The notes beneath the pieces were generated by a model that was not told where the DNA came from, did no database searches, and saw nothing but the letters and a program-made list of their open reading frames with translations. The translations under genes were made by a program, and so were the position numbers. From positions 1,272,506-1,336,505 of the forward strand of contig CANMGU010000002.1 of NCBI GenBank assembly GCA_947497455.1: a stretch of 64,000 nt of DNA, in the 5' to 3' direction. Of the stretch, positions 35,127 to 44,937 are shown piece after piece. Source of the stretch: an uncultured Sphingomonadaceae bacterium (GTDB lineage Bacteria; Pseudomonadota; Alphaproteobacteria; Sphingomonadales; Sphingomonadaceae). Numbering within the stretch: position 1 is the first letter of the stretch; every line of letters starts with the position of its first letter.

Positions 35127-36341
35127 ATGGCTGATTTTCATCAAAACGGGACTATTTCTACTCTCCACAATCTGTCCAATCGTTCGATCGAATCGCTGGA
35201 GGCCGATTTAATGAACTTTCGTGAAGCCAATCCGATGGCATTGGTCCTACCCAGTCTGTTTTCCGAGCTGGAAGGCCCCGCGCTAGAAAATATAATCGAT
35301 GAACTCTGTGAAGTGCCTTATCTGAACGATGTAATTATTGGCCTGGACCGCGCGGACAAAGAACAGTTTGAATATGCAAAACACTATTTTTCGCGCCTGC
35401 CGCAACGCCATCATATCTTGTGGAATAGTGGTCCGCGGCTGACGGCATTGGATGCAGAATTGAAAGAACGCGGTCTGTCACCGGCGCAACCGGGAAAGGG
35501 ACGCAACGTCTGGTTTTGCTTCGGCTATTTTCTGTCAGCGACGGATGCACAGATGGTGGGCCTGCATGATTGCGATATCTTGACCTATGATCGGGCGATG
35601 CTGGCACGACTTATGTATCCGGTTGCCAATCCCACCTTCCCCTATGTCTTTTCCAAAGGCTATTATGCACGAACAACCGAACAGAAATTTAACGGCCGCG
35701 TCGTGCGATTATTGATCGGGCCGTTGCTAGCTGCGCTCAAAAAAGTCTGTGAGCCCAATGACTATATTACCTACCTGAATAGCTTCCGTTACGCGCTCGC
35801 TGGTGAGTTTGCGATGGGCCGGCAGGTTGTTAAAAACATCCGTATCCCATCAGACTGGGGGCTGGAAGTTGGTGTCTTATCGGAAGTTTGGAGGAACCAT
35901 TCGACCCAGTCGATATGCCAGGTCGAGATAGCGGACAATTATGATCACAAGCATCAATCGGTGTCACATGACAATCCCGATGACGGTCTGTCGAAAATGA
36001 GCATCGACATTACCAAATCCCTCTTCCGCAAGCTCGCGACCGATGGACAGGTTTTTTCGGCGGGTACTTTTCGTACGCTCAAGGCAACCTATTTCCGGAT
36101 CGCGTTGGATCGGATCGAAACCTTCTACAATGACGCCGTAATGAACGGTCTCACGCTGGACCGGCACGAAGAAGAAACCACCGTAGAGCTGTTCGCACAA
36201 AATATAATGACGGCAGGTGAAGTATTTCTGGAATCGCCTAATGAAACGCCCTTCATGGCCAACTGGAACCGGATAAACAGCGCTATCCCGGACTTTACCG
36301 ACCGGTTTCAGGAAGCGGTGCGGTTGGATAATGAGGACTAG
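35127..36341 (+). CDS. gpgS: Glucosyl-3-phosphoglycerate synthase-like glycosyltransferase
   Basis: The 404-residue GT-A fold enzyme resembles GpgS/mannosyl-3-phosphoglycerate-synthase-like enzymes (GT81). It joins NDP-glucose to 3-phosphoglycerate. The divalent-metal motif DCD is at 148-150 in VGLHDCDILTYDRAML, with an early LPSLFSELEGPALENIIDEL and the acceptor region PSDWGLEVGVLSEV. It follows the phosphatase in the same direction. Its TAG overlaps the stop codon of the convergent phosphorylase. The sugar (glucose versus mannose) is inferred from the cluster. Confidence 0.85.
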   Translation: MADFHQNGTISTLHNLSNRSIESLEADLMNFREANPMALVLPSLFSELEGPALENIIDELCEVPYLNDVIIGLDRADKEQFEYAKHYFSRLPQRHHILWNSGPRLTALDAELKERGLSPAQPGKGRNVWFCFGYFLSATDAQMVGLHDCDILTYDRAMLARLMYPVANPTFPYVFSKGYYARTTEQKFNGRVVRLLIGPLLAALKKVCEPNDYITYLNSFRYALAGEFAMGRQVVKNIRIPSDWGLEVGVLSEVWRNHSTQSICQVEIADNYDHKHQSVSHDNPDDGLSKMSIDITKSLFRKLATDGQVFSAGTFRTLKATYFRIALDRIETFYNDAVMNGLTLDRHEEETTVELFAQNIMTAGEVFLESPNETPFMANWNRINSAIPDFTDRFQEAVRLDNED

Positions 36342-38101
36342 GCGGAACTCTGTTTCACGTTGCTGATCCAAACGGTTTGATAGGGTGACAACGAAAAGCG
36401 CCCTTCTATATCAGTAATAGATTGGCCCGAAATGAGATCCCACCACAGGTCTCCTGCGATCAAATTTATATCTGCAAGCGATAGCGATTTTATCTCTTTG
36501 GTTACGTTGGTGATGGCAAAGATACTTTGCTTTCTGTCCAGGCTTTGTCGCCAGATACCGAATAATCCCTCGGGCAATGCCAACGTAAACTGCACTGCAT
36601 TGGGATGGAATGCCGGCTGCTTTTTTCGAATGTCGATGAGGTTGAGAAGACCTGTAAAAACCTGCGTCTCGACCATTTCCGGATTGGCGAGTTTCTCACT
36701 AATTTCATCATAATCGAGGTGACGGCGGTTGATGGATCGATTGTGGCCAGTGCGGTTGACCTCCTCATATCCATTGGGCGTTGCGAGCAGGCTATGAATA
36801 TAGAAGGCGGGAATACCTTCCAGCGCCAGCATGATTGCCATTGCGGCCATGAAACGATCGATTTGATGCGCGTCCGGCCCTTCCAACGTGCCCTGCATTG
36901 CCTCGAAAAAGGAGATATTCATTTCATACGGCTTTTCCGTGCCGCCCGGTCCACGTCGCATGGAGAGCCTTCCTCCAAAGCCTTGAATTGTCGCCATCAT
37001 CTGATCGACTTCGCCCTGTGGCAATACGCCTTCGGTAGGCCGCAATCCGATGCCATCATGACTCGCGGTGAAATTGAGATAGGTGCAACCGGTCAGAGCT
37101 GGCGGATTGCTGCGCGTCAAGCGCTTCAGATAGAGCGCATTACCGGTCAGCAACGCATGGACAAGTAGCGGCGGCAATGAAAAATTGTAAATGATATGCG
37201 CTTCATTTTGATTGCCGAAATAGGTCAAATTTTCATGATTGGGGATATTGGTTTCGGTAATGATAATCAGGGTCTCGGCATGATGATCCATTAATGTTCT
37301 CAGCAGCCGGACGATCTCATGAGTCTCGTCAAGGTTGATTGACGCTGTACCAGCTTTTTTCCAGAGGAATGCCACCGCATCCAGCCGGAAAATCCGAACG
37401 CCGTGATCGATATAGGCGGCGATGATCTGTATGAACTCAAGCAACACATCCGGGTTGGTAAAATCGAAATCAAGCTGGTCGGCGCTAAAGGTACTCCAGA
37501 CATGGCGATCGCCGGCCACCGTACGAAAGGGCGTCAGCAAGGGATGGGATCGTGGACGAACAACCTGCCCCAGATCGGCGGAAGGATCGGCCGTATAGTA
37601 ATAATCCTTGCCCGGCGTTTCGTCGGACAGAAATTGCTGGAACCATCTGGACTTACTAGACCCATGATTGATAACAAGGTCACCCATTAATCGATAGTCC
37701 CCGGCAATAGCCTCTATGTCCGACCAATCACCCAGATTTTCATCCACCTGAAGATAGTCGATCACTGAAAAGCCGTCGTCCGAGCTATAGGGAAAAAACG
37801 GCAAAATATGCACGGCGCCAATGGTTTGGCCGATATGCTCTTTCAAAAAGCGGTGCAGGGTCTTTAAGCTATGCTGACCTTCTGACTGGATCGTACTCCC
37901 ATAGGTGATAAGCACAATATCACTCTCATCCCACAGGTGTTTTTCGGCAATTTCCTGTCGTTCGATTACCTGAGCCTTGTCGGACCAAAACAAATCTATG
38001 ATACGCTTCGTCAGCGCATCACAATCATGTTCGGGATAAAGTAGCTTCAGTTGCGCGGACAGGCGGTGCATCAGATGGTCGATGGTCGCACGATCATTCA
38101 T
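36338..38101 (-). CDS. GH13_18 glucosylglycerate (sucrose-type) phosphorylase
   Basis: The 587-residue cytoplasmic enzyme of the sucrose-phosphorylase subfamily has catalytic nucleophile Asp241 (IFRLDAVAFLW), acid/base Glu283 (ITETNIPNHENLTYFG) and Asp349 (TASHDGIGLRPTEG). Members release glucose 1-phosphate from sucrose, glucosylglycerol or glucosylglycerate. Its location beside glucosylglycerate synthesis genes and a glycerate kinase argues for glucosylglycerate, as in E. coli YcjM-type enzymes. It diverges from the kinase within about 65 bp. Confidence 0.85.
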   Translation of the reverse strand: MNDRATIDHLMHRLSAQLKLLYPEHDCDALTKRIIDLFWSDKAQVIERQEIAEKHLWDESDIVLITYGSTIQSEGQHSLKTLHRFLKEHIGQTIGAVHILPFFPYSSDDGFSVIDYLQVDENLGDWSDIEAIAGDYRLMGDLVINHGSSKSRWFQQFLSDETPGKDYYYTADPSADLGQVVRPRSHPLLTPFRTVAGDRHVWSTFSADQLDFDFTNPDVLLEFIQIIAAYIDHGVRIFRLDAVAFLWKKAGTASINLDETHEIVRLLRTLMDHHAETLIIITETNIPNHENLTYFGNQNEAHIIYNFSLPPLLVHALLTGNALYLKRLTRSNPPALTGCTYLNFTASHDGIGLRPTEGVLPQGEVDQMMATIQGFGGRLSMRRGPGGTEKPYEMNISFFEAMQGTLEGPDAHQIDRFMAAMAIMLALEGIPAFYIHSLLATPNGYEEVNRTGHNRSINRRHLDYDEISEKLANPEMVETQVFTGLLNLIDIRKKQPAFHPNAVQFTLALPEGLFGIWRQSLDRKQSIFAITNVTKEIKSLSLADINLIAGDLWWDLISGQSITDIEGRFSLSPYQTVWISNVKQSSA

Positions 38102-38165
38102 ATTATGGTCCGTTACTCCGAAAAGCTGCTTGACGCCGATAGGACAATCGGGCCTTTATTGGGCA

Positions 38166-39446
38166 GTGCATAAAACAGCAAATCCCGATTCAATAAAAGC
38201 TTTTTTAAAAGACCTTTATCTGACGGCACTGCAACCGGCATTGCCAGAAAATGCGATGCGCAATGTCCAATGGCCGGAGGTACCGGGACGGACCTATTTG
38301 CTCTCTGTTGGTAAGGCAGCAACGCAGATGGCCGCTGCGATTCATGCTCGCTTGCCCGAAGACGCAGAGGGCCTGATCGTCACGAGACAAGGCTATGCTC
38401 AGCCAGGGTTCGCGCCAGATAATTTGCGAATTGTAGAGGCATCGCATCCTGTGCCGGATGCCACCGGGTTGCAAGCCGCGCAAACCGTATTGGCGGCGGT
38501 TGAAGCACTTGGGAAAGACGATCTGCTTCTGGTGCTTATGTCTGGGGGTGCTAGCGCTCTGCTTCCTGCGCCTGCTGATGGGATATCCCTCGCTGAAAAA
38601 CAGGCAATTACCCGATCGTTGCTCCACTGCGGCGCGCCGATAAGTGAAATGAATATCGTCCGCAAGCACCTCTCGGCGATAAAAGGCGGGCGATTGGCCG
38701 CTAGAGCCTGGCCAGCTGCAACCCATATGATCGCGATTTCAGATATTCCCGGTGATGATATCGCACTAATTGGTTCAGGACCGACCGTTGCGGATAGCTC
38801 AACCTGTGCAGAATCGCTTGCAATTATAGAAAAATATGAAATCTCGTTGCCGCCAGCGATACGAACGCTGCTAAAGACGGGCACGCTTGAAACGCCAAAA
38901 TTTGACAATCCAAAAATGCAACGCACAAATGCCCGACTGTGCGCCCGTCCGGCCGACATGTGTGCTGCCGCAGCAGATGCGGCTCAAATTTTAGGCTATG
39001 AACCGCTTCTGCTTGGCGATGCATTGGAAGGAGATGCTCTGGCACTAGGTCAAGCCCACGCTCTGCAAGCGCGTAAACTCAAAGCCGAAGGCCGGAAGGT
39101 CGCTTTGATTTCGGGAGGGGAAGCCACCGTTACCATTCGCAATCGAGATGGACGGGGCGGTCGTTGTACTGCTTATTTGCTGGCCTGTGCATTAGCGCTG
39201 GAAGGGGAAGCAGGCATTAGCGGCTTTGCCGCTGATAGCGATGGCATAGACGGCTCGGAAGACAATGCCGGAGCTTTTTTATGGCCGGGCATCTTGGATC
39301 TTATGGCCGGCGCCAAACAGGCCCGCCATCTGCTCGCATGCGACAATAGCTATCTCGCCTTCAAAGATGCTGATGCCCTCCTGATGACCGGACCTTCCGG
39401 CACGAATGTCAATGATTTAAGAGTGCTTCTCGTTGAACAGCCGTAA
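38166..39446 (+). CDS. Glycerate kinase (GckA/MOFRL family)
   Basis: The 426-residue type of glycerate kinase makes 2-phosphoglycerate from D-glycerate and ATP. The DUF4147 N-domain is visible (LLSVGKAATQMAAAI, MSGGASALLPAPADGISLAEKQ, LSAIKGGRLAA, ISDIPGDDIALIGSGPTVAD). So is the MOFRL C-domain (GGRCTAYLLACALALEG, AADSDGIDGSEDNAGAF, TGPSGTNVNDLRVLLV). GTG at 38166 is the likely start; earlier in-frame starts overlap the divergent phosphorylase. It would use glycerate freed by that enzyme. Its stop codon lies at the edge of a repeat. Confidence 0.92.
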   Translation: MHKTANPDSIKAFLKDLYLTALQPALPENAMRNVQWPEVPGRTYLLSVGKAATQMAAAIHARLPEDAEGLIVTRQGYAQPGFAPDNLRIVEASHPVPDATGLQAAQTVLAAVEALGKDDLLLVLMSGGASALLPAPADGISLAEKQAITRSLLHCGAPISEMNIVRKHLSAIKGGRLAARAWPAATHMIAISDIPGDDIALIGSGPTVADSSTCAESLAIIEKYEISLPPAIRTLLKTGTLETPKFDNPKMQRTNARLCARPADMCAAAADAAQILGYEPLLLGDALEGDALALGQAHALQARKLKAEGRKVALISGGEATVTIRNRDGRGGRCTAYLLACALALEGEAGISGFAADSDGIDGSEDNAGAFLWPGILDLMAGAKQARHLLACDNSYLAFKDADALLMTGPSGTNVNDLRVLLVEQP

Positions 39447-39520
39447 TGTCCGCTTTCGGCTCAGTTGCTGTCGTTAAAAACGACCTAAGCTAGTGTCCGC
39501 TTTCGGGATAATGCGGGCAT
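39445..39520. repeat. Interspersed palindromic repeat block
   Basis: AATGTCCGCTTTCGGCTCAGTTGCTGTCGTTAAAAACGACCTAAGCTAGTGTCCGCTTTCGGGATAATGCGGGCAT matches the middle units at 23780-23840. The repeat starts within the TAA stop codon of the glycerate kinase. The remaining gap to 39613 shows nothing else. Confidence 0.8.
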
Positions 39521-39612
39521 CGGGATCAGTACCAGATATAGCCGTGATTGTTGCCACAGGGATTTGGCTTCATCATCGCTGAAAGGTTATGGGGTTGTTT
39601 CGATCCGGCTCG

Positions 39613-40350
39613 CTACGACCAATTCGCAACAACCAAGCGATAACCGATATCCAGACTCTCTTCCTGCATCAGGTCCCCGTAGCGCGCGTCCCAAGCACCC
39701 GAGGCGAGATCGTCTTCCAGTTGTTTCAATGCGCCAGATATGTCATCCAGCTTGGCAAAGGTCGATATCGCAGATCGCACGTCCGGATTGAGATAAGCTT
39801 CTGGCCTCCGCCAGTAGGCGCCGAGGAAGCCGTCAGAGCAATCATGAGGGACCGGGACTGCCTCTACATTTGTTTCTCCGAGGATCGCTTGGAATGCATC
39901 CATTTTTGGCATGATCGGCTGGTCGAGTGCGATGATCTCCGGAATATAGTCGGCTAGCCAGAAATAGTCGGCCGCCGGGTCGAAGGTCAGTATGACTACA
40001 CGGTCTTTGGCGACGCGCCGCATCTCGCGCAGCCCGGCATTCAGATCGCTCCAATGGTGAACCGTAAGGACGGCCATGGCTGCGTCAAACTGTTGATCCG
40101 CAAAAGGCAGGTTTTCGGCAGCTCCCTGATGCGCTGTTGCTGATCCTGGAGGGCGCTGCTGAATCATTTCGGCAGAGGGCTCCAGCGCCGTGACATCGCG
40201 ATCACTCGGTTCATATGACCCGGTTCCCGCTCCGATATTCAAAACCGAATGCGCGTCACCCAGTGCTTGCTGGATTGCACGGGCAATTCGCGGGTCCGGC
40301 TGTCGGCGCTGCGCATAGCCAACACCGATTTTGTCATAGAGCGGTTTCAT
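39613..40350 (-). CDS. SAM-dependent class I methyltransferase
   Basis: The 245-residue cytoplasmic enzyme has a Rossmann-like SAM-binding fold: motif I VLNIGAGTGSYEP near residue 38, acidic motif ALEPSAEM, then NLPFADQQFDAAMAVLTVHHW. These fit the UbiE/methyltransferase_11 group. The substrate is unknown. It is a single gene; the 298 bp between it and the RND operon hold no clear gene, only a short open frame at 40579 that overlaps the RND start. Confidence 0.88.
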   Translation of the reverse strand: MKPLYDKIGVGYAQRRQPDPRIARAIQQALGDAHSVLNIGAGTGSYEPSDRDVTALEPSAEMIQQRPPGSATAHQGAAENLPFADQQFDAAMAVLTVHHWSDLNAGLREMRRVAKDRVVILTFDPAADYFWLADYIPEIIALDQPIMPKMDAFQAILGETNVEAVPVPHDCSDGFLGAYWRRPEAYLNPDVRSAISTFAKLDDISGALKQLEDDLASGAWDARYGDLMQEESLDIGYRLVVANWS

Positions 40351-40648
40351 GGGAACCGTTTAAACCGGGAAAAGCGATTGTGCCAGTATACTGCGCTCCC
40401 GATCGGCGAGATACCCTGCGCACGGTGCCATGATATTGCATTGGAGAGCGGTTTTCGTGCGTCCAATACTATGTTGAAATCCAATGCCGTTAATCGAAAT
40501 CACCATAGTTTTGGTCGAAATCGCCTGAGCAAGTTTCGTTTGTTACGATAATCCGGAAGCAGAAGTCGTCGGAGGGATATGGACGACGGGAGGGTGCTTG
40601 CATGCGGAAGCCGAACACAATTTCAGATTTTTGCATTGGTGATTGGTC

Positions 40649-43600
40649 ATGAACCTCACCAATATTGCGTTGAGATATCCGGCGGCTATTGCTGCGGCAC
40701 TGGCATTGATCACCCTGATCGGAATCGTGTCGGCGTTCAGCACACCGATCCAGCTTTTCCCCAATATTGAACGTCCCAGCCTTACCGTACAGGCCGGTTG
40801 GCGCGCCGCCAGCCCCAAGGAAATCGAGTCCGAGATCACGATTCCGATCGAAGATGAACTGCGCGGCCTACCGGGGCTCACTCGCGTCCAGTCCTGGTCA
40901 AACAATGGCAATGTTTGGCTCAATCTGGAATTTGCGCTCGGTACGAATATGGACAAGGCCTTTGCTCAGGTGTCCAGCCGTGTCCAGCGTGTCCGCAATT
41001 GGCCGCTCGATGCAGACCGGCCTTCGGTCGGAGGTGCCAACGGTGATCAAGGTGAATCGCTAATTTATCTGTTTCTTCAGGCATTGCCGGACAGCAATCT
41101 CGATTCTGAAGCACTCGCGACCTTTGCCCGCGATACTATTGCGCCAGAACTGGAGTCGATCGAGGGGGTCCAAGGTGTCAGCGTCGAGGCACCAACCGGA
41201 GAGCGAATATTACGCATCCGGTTCGATCCGTGGCGACTGGCCCAGCTGAACCTCACCATAGAGCAGCTTTCGGCGGCTGTAGGACGTTTTCAGGATGTCG
41301 GAGGCGGTACAGTCGATGTCGGCCGGCGCGGCTACGCACTGCGCTTTGAAGGCAATTTTTCGGCTGAGCAGATTGGCGATCTGACAGTCGCTCAACGGGG
41401 GTCGACCGTGATCCGGATGCGTGATGTCGCCGACATCAATGTCGGTCCCGACAAGGCCTTTGGTGTCACCTATCAGAACGGCAATCCAGCCATCGGCATG
41501 CGCGTCGTCCGTCAGCCTGGCAGCAACACCCTCGATGCTATTGATGGCGTGCTTTCGACGATCGATACCTTTAACGAGAATGAATTGCAGCGCATGGGTG
41601 CCAGGATCGAGAAAAGCTTCGATCCGTCGGTATTTATCAAGCGCGCGCTGTCGTTCCTGAGCGGCAATCTGCTGCTGGGAACTTTGCTGGCCATCGGTCT
41701 GCTATGGCTTTTCGTTCGGCGCTGGAGGGCGACGTTCATTATTGCGGCCACTGTACCGGTATGCTTGCTGGCAACGCTCGCTGTGATCGGCATGACCGGG
41801 CGGACGATCAATGTGATCTCACTAGCCGGTCTCGCCTTCGCCACCGGCATGGTTCTCGATGCCGCTATCGTTGTGATGGAAAATTTCGTGCGGCTGCGCA
41901 ATCATGGACGATCTCCGGGCGAGGCCGCCTTGGAAGCCGTGTCTCAAGTCTGGCCGGCTCTATTTGCGTCGACCGCCACCACAGTCGCGATCTTCATCCC
42001 GATCATGTTCATTGAGGATGTCGAGGGCCAGCTATTCGCTGACCTTGCCTTAACAATCGCGATTTCCGTTGTCGCTAGCCTGATTGTCGCGGTTACCCTT
42101 CTCCCTGCGGCGGCACGGCATTATGGCGAGCTGGATATGGAGGATAATGAAAGTCGCTGGGACGGATATGCTGATCGTATATTCGCTTTAATCGACAGCG
42201 ACAAGAAACGGAAAATCTGGATACCGTCTCTGATCCTTGCGCCTTTGGTGATCTCCTATTTTCTCTGGCCGCAAACAGACTATCTGCCCGACGTGAAGCG
42301 TGATGCTGTCGATGCTTGGGTCGGTCTTCCATCCGGCGCAACACTGGAATCGGCGCGAACCGAAATTGCTGAAGAAGTGGTCGAGCGGCTAGATCCCTAT
42401 CTGACGGGCGAGAAACAGCCCGAGCTGCTTAACTATTATTTGTTCGTTAATCCATGGGGCATCAACACGGGTATCCGGATCAAGGACCAGTCGCGTATCG
42501 ACGAGATGACGGGTATTGTGAATGGGGAAATCTTAGCTGGCTTCCCGGATGTGCAAGCTTTTGCACAGCAAGGCAGCCTGTTTGGTAATTTCGGCGGTGG
42601 TGGTTCGATTGAACTCTATTTACAGTCGGAAAATGACGAGGATTTGCGGGAGGCAGCGTTGGTCGCAACGGATGCTATTCAGGCCGCCTTACCTGGCGGT
42701 ATGGTCCGGCCTAATCCCGATCCAAATGTGGTCGTACCAGAACTTCGTCTGACACCCAATGACCGCCGCATTGCGGAACTGGGCATGACCCGGGATCAGG
42801 TCGGGCGCGCAGTCCGAGCTCTGGGTGACGGCCTGTATCTGGGCGAATATGTTTCCGATGGAGAACGGATGCGCGTCATCATGCGCGGTTCGGAAGCGTC
42901 AGACCCGGAAGCGATTGAAAGCGCACCATTGGTCACGCCCAATGCCGGCACGGTGCCGATGGGCGAGGTGGCAACCTTGCTGCGCGGTGTCGGCCCGACA
43001 CAGATTAGTCATGTGGACGGGCGTAAAACGGTGACGCTCAATATCAACCCGCCACCAGGCATGGCTCTTGGCGAAGCATTGGAGATTATCCGGGCGACTG
43101 CCGAACCAGCCATCCGCGATGCGCTCCAGACTAGCGGTACCCTGCGTTATGGCGGAGACGCAGATGCGCTTGTCAAGGCAATCACATCGCTCAGCACCAA
43201 CTTCATATTGGCGGCAGCATTGTTATTCGTGATTATGGCCTCGGTATTTCGGTCTGCCCGCGATGCGGCATTGGTCATCATCGCCCTGCCGTTGGCCACT
43301 GTGGGCGGGGTTATCGCCATCCAGATCGTAAACCTATTCAAACCAACGCCGCTCGACCTGCTAGGCATGATCGGGTTCGTGATCCTGCTTGGCATCGTCG
43401 TGAACAATGCGATCCTGCTGATGGCGCAAGCACGCGAAAGCGAGCGAGACGGGATGAACCGGGCAGAGGCGGCCCGCACGGCGCTGCGTCTGCGGCTGAG
43501 GCCTATTTTGATGACGACTGGTACGTCGGTCATGGGCATGCTTCCACTGGCTTTGGTGCCCGGACCGGGCAGTGCAATATATCGCGGCCTGGCTGTTATA

Positions 43601-43786
43601 ATCGTTGGCGGGGTGTTGGTATCGACGATCTTCACCTTGGTCTTGCTGCCCGCTCTCATCCAATTGGGATCGGCCAAAAAAGACAGGCCGACCAAGCCTG
43701 ATAATCCAGACAAACCTGAAAAATCCCCCGCCCCCGACCCTGAACCGGGTTTTGGCGGTGGACTATTGCCGGAGCCTGCTGAATGA
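40649..43786 (+). CDS. RND efflux transporter permease subunit
   Basis: The 1045-residue inner-membrane pump of the AcrB/HAE1 superfamily has two repeats of six helices with large periplasmic loops. TM4 reads GMVLDAAIVVMENF, so one of the two AcrB-type aspartates is Ala. TM10 reads GIVVNNAILL, with Asn at the AcrB lysine position. LRLRLRPILMTT is kept. It starts at ATG 40649 or TTG 40643, without a clear Shine-Dalgarno. It is the first gene of a three-gene operon with ATGA overlaps. Substrates unknown. Confidence 0.93.
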   Translation: MNLTNIALRYPAAIAAALALITLIGIVSAFSTPIQLFPNIERPSLTVQAGWRAASPKEIESEITIPIEDELRGLPGLTRVQSWSNNGNVWLNLEFALGTNMDKAFAQVSSRVQRVRNWPLDADRPSVGGANGDQGESLIYLFLQALPDSNLDSEALATFARDTIAPELESIEGVQGVSVEAPTGERILRIRFDPWRLAQLNLTIEQLSAAVGRFQDVGGGTVDVGRRGYALRFEGNFSAEQIGDLTVAQRGSTVIRMRDVADINVGPDKAFGVTYQNGNPAIGMRVVRQPGSNTLDAIDGVLSTIDTFNENELQRMGARIEKSFDPSVFIKRALSFLSGNLLLGTLLAIGLLWLFVRRWRATFIIAATVPVCLLATLAVIGMTGRTINVISLAGLAFATGMVLDAAIVVMENFVRLRNHGRSPGEAALEAVSQVWPALFASTATTVAIFIPIMFIEDVEGQLFADLALTIAISVVASLIVAVTLLPAAARHYGELDMEDNESRWDGYADRIFALIDSDKKRKIWIPSLILAPLVISYFLWPQTDYLPDVKRDAVDAWVGLPSGATLESARTEIAEEVVERLDPYLTGEKQPELLNYYLFVNPWGINTGIRIKDQSRIDEMTGIVNGEILAGFPDVQAFAQQGSLFGNFGGGGSIELYLQSENDEDLREAALVATDAIQAALPGGMVRPNPDPNVVVPELRLTPNDRRIAELGMTRDQVGRAVRALGDGLYLGEYVSDGERMRVIMRGSEASDPEAIESAPLVTPNAGTVPMGEVATLLRGVGPTQISHVDGRKTVTLNINPPPGMALGEALEIIRATAEPAIRDALQTSGTLRYGGDADALVKAITSLSTNFILAAALLFVIMASVFRSARDAALVIIALPLATVGGVIAIQIVNLFKPTPLDLLGMIGFVILLGIVVNNAILLMAQARESERDGMNRAEAARTALRLRLRPILMTTGTSVMGMLPLALVPGPGSAIYRGLAVIIVGGVLVSTIFTLVLLPALIQLGSAKKDRPTKPDNPDKPEKSPAPDPEPGFGGGLLPEPAE

Positions 43787-44937
43787 GTTTTGCATTGCCT
43801 GATATGATCCGCACCAATATTCGGTGGATAGCGATTGGCGGAACAGTGCTTGTCATCGCGCTCGTCTATTATCTGTTTTTTGCCTCAAATGCGGCCGAAG
43901 GACAGGGTGGTCCGGGCCAAGGCGGGCCACCGCCTGCGATTGTGACGCTCGCTAAGATCGAGAAGCTGGCGCTTACGCCGAATTTCACCGCCCCCGGCGA
44001 TATTGTCGCCAACCGGGACTCCGTTGTCGCAGCTGAAGTGGCAGGGCGCATCCAAACGACATTGAATATCGGAGCGCGGGTCCGCCGCGGCACGGTTATC
44101 GCGGTGATTGACGATCGGACCATCCGTTTGGCCAGAGATCAGGCTCGTGCGGAAGTCGCCCGCCTGCAATCAGACCTGACTTATCAAGACCGGCTGGTCG
44201 GCAGATTGCAGCAATTGCTGAAAGAAGAGGCCGAGTCAGAAGCCTCTCTGGATGAAGCCATTTCCACGCGGGACCAGACCCGCGCGCGTCTCGCCGCGGC
44301 AAAGGTCGCACTGGAAACCGCACAGGTCGATCTCGCCCGGACCCGCATCCGGGCGCCCTTTGCGGGGCAAATGGTCGAGCGCCGGATTGAGGTTGGTGAA
44401 TATGCGACGCCCGGACGGGAAATTGGCCGGATCGTCGGTAGAGAAGGTTCTGAAGCCCGTGTTCGTGTCCCTATTGCCGTCGCCGGATCGCTGTCGACAG
44501 GGCAAGAGGTCACAATCCTCGCTAATGGTGAGGAACGCTCCTCTCGTGTGCGCACGGTTATCGAAGCGGGTGACGAGGTCAGCCGCACCGTTGAAGTGCG
44601 CGCACCGATGGGCAGTCATGGCCTGAAAATGGGCAGCGCGATTTCGATCACTGTACCCACTGGGATTGAACGCGATGTTCTTACCGCGCCGCGCGATGCA
44701 TTGGTCCTCAGGGACAGCGGGATTTTCGTCTATGTGGTCAATACCAAGGACAAGACCGCAAAACGCGTCGATGTGCAGGTTGGTGAGCCCGCCGGCGACC
44801 GCGTTGCCATTTCCGGACAGATTGCAGCCGGTGACATGATCGTGGTCCGTGGCGGTGAGCGGCTGCGCGATGGACAAAATGTAACCTGGGACGATGGCAA
44901 GAAACCTGATGCCGAGCCGAAGCAGTCGGCAGGATGA
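43783..44937 (+). CDS. RND periplasmic adaptor (membrane fusion protein)
   Basis: The 384-residue adaptor has an N-terminal membrane anchor (about 13-30), a biotinyl-lipoyl-like half (VVAAEVAGRIQTTLNIGARVRRGTVIAVID), an alpha-helical hairpin (about 105-175) and its return strand TRIRAPFAGQMVERRIEVGEY. Beta-barrel and membrane-proximal domains follow (APRDALVLRDSGIFVYVV). It links the permease to the outer-membrane channel encoded next. It overlaps both neighbours by four bases. Confidence 0.93.
   Translation: MSFALPDMIRTNIRWIAIGGTVLVIALVYYLFFASNAAEGQGGPGQGGPPPAIVTLAKIEKLALTPNFTAPGDIVANRDSVVAAEVAGRIQTTLNIGARVRRGTVIAVIDDRTIRLARDQARAEVARLQSDLTYQDRLVGRLQQLLKEEAESEASLDEAISTRDQTRARLAAAKVALETAQVDLARTRIRAPFAGQMVERRIEVGEYATPGREIGRIVGREGSEARVRVPIAVAGSLSTGQEVTILANGEERSSRVRTVIEAGDEVSRTVEVRAPMGSHGLKMGSAISITVPTGIERDVLTAPRDALVLRDSGIFVYVVNTKDKTAKRVDVQVGEPAGDRVAISGQIAAGDMIVVRGGERLRDGQNVTWDDGKKPDAEPKQSAG

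Noticed and set aside
36338-38101. Sucrose phosphorylase proper
   Set aside because: GH13_18 motifs fit, but no sucrose uptake or fructokinase gene is near. The glycerate kinase and glucosylphosphoglycerate genes argue for glucosylglycerate.
40579-40770. 63-codon leader frame before the RND permease
   Set aside because: It has a GGAGGG sequence nearby but at short spacing, overlaps the permease start out of frame, and shows no recognisable peptide. Left as unsupported.
41512-41901. Antisense frames opposite the RND permease and adaptor (also 43147-43713 and 44236-44877)
   Set aside because: They are the reverse of strongly coding membrane and adaptor domains and have low-complexity composition typical of antisense shadows.
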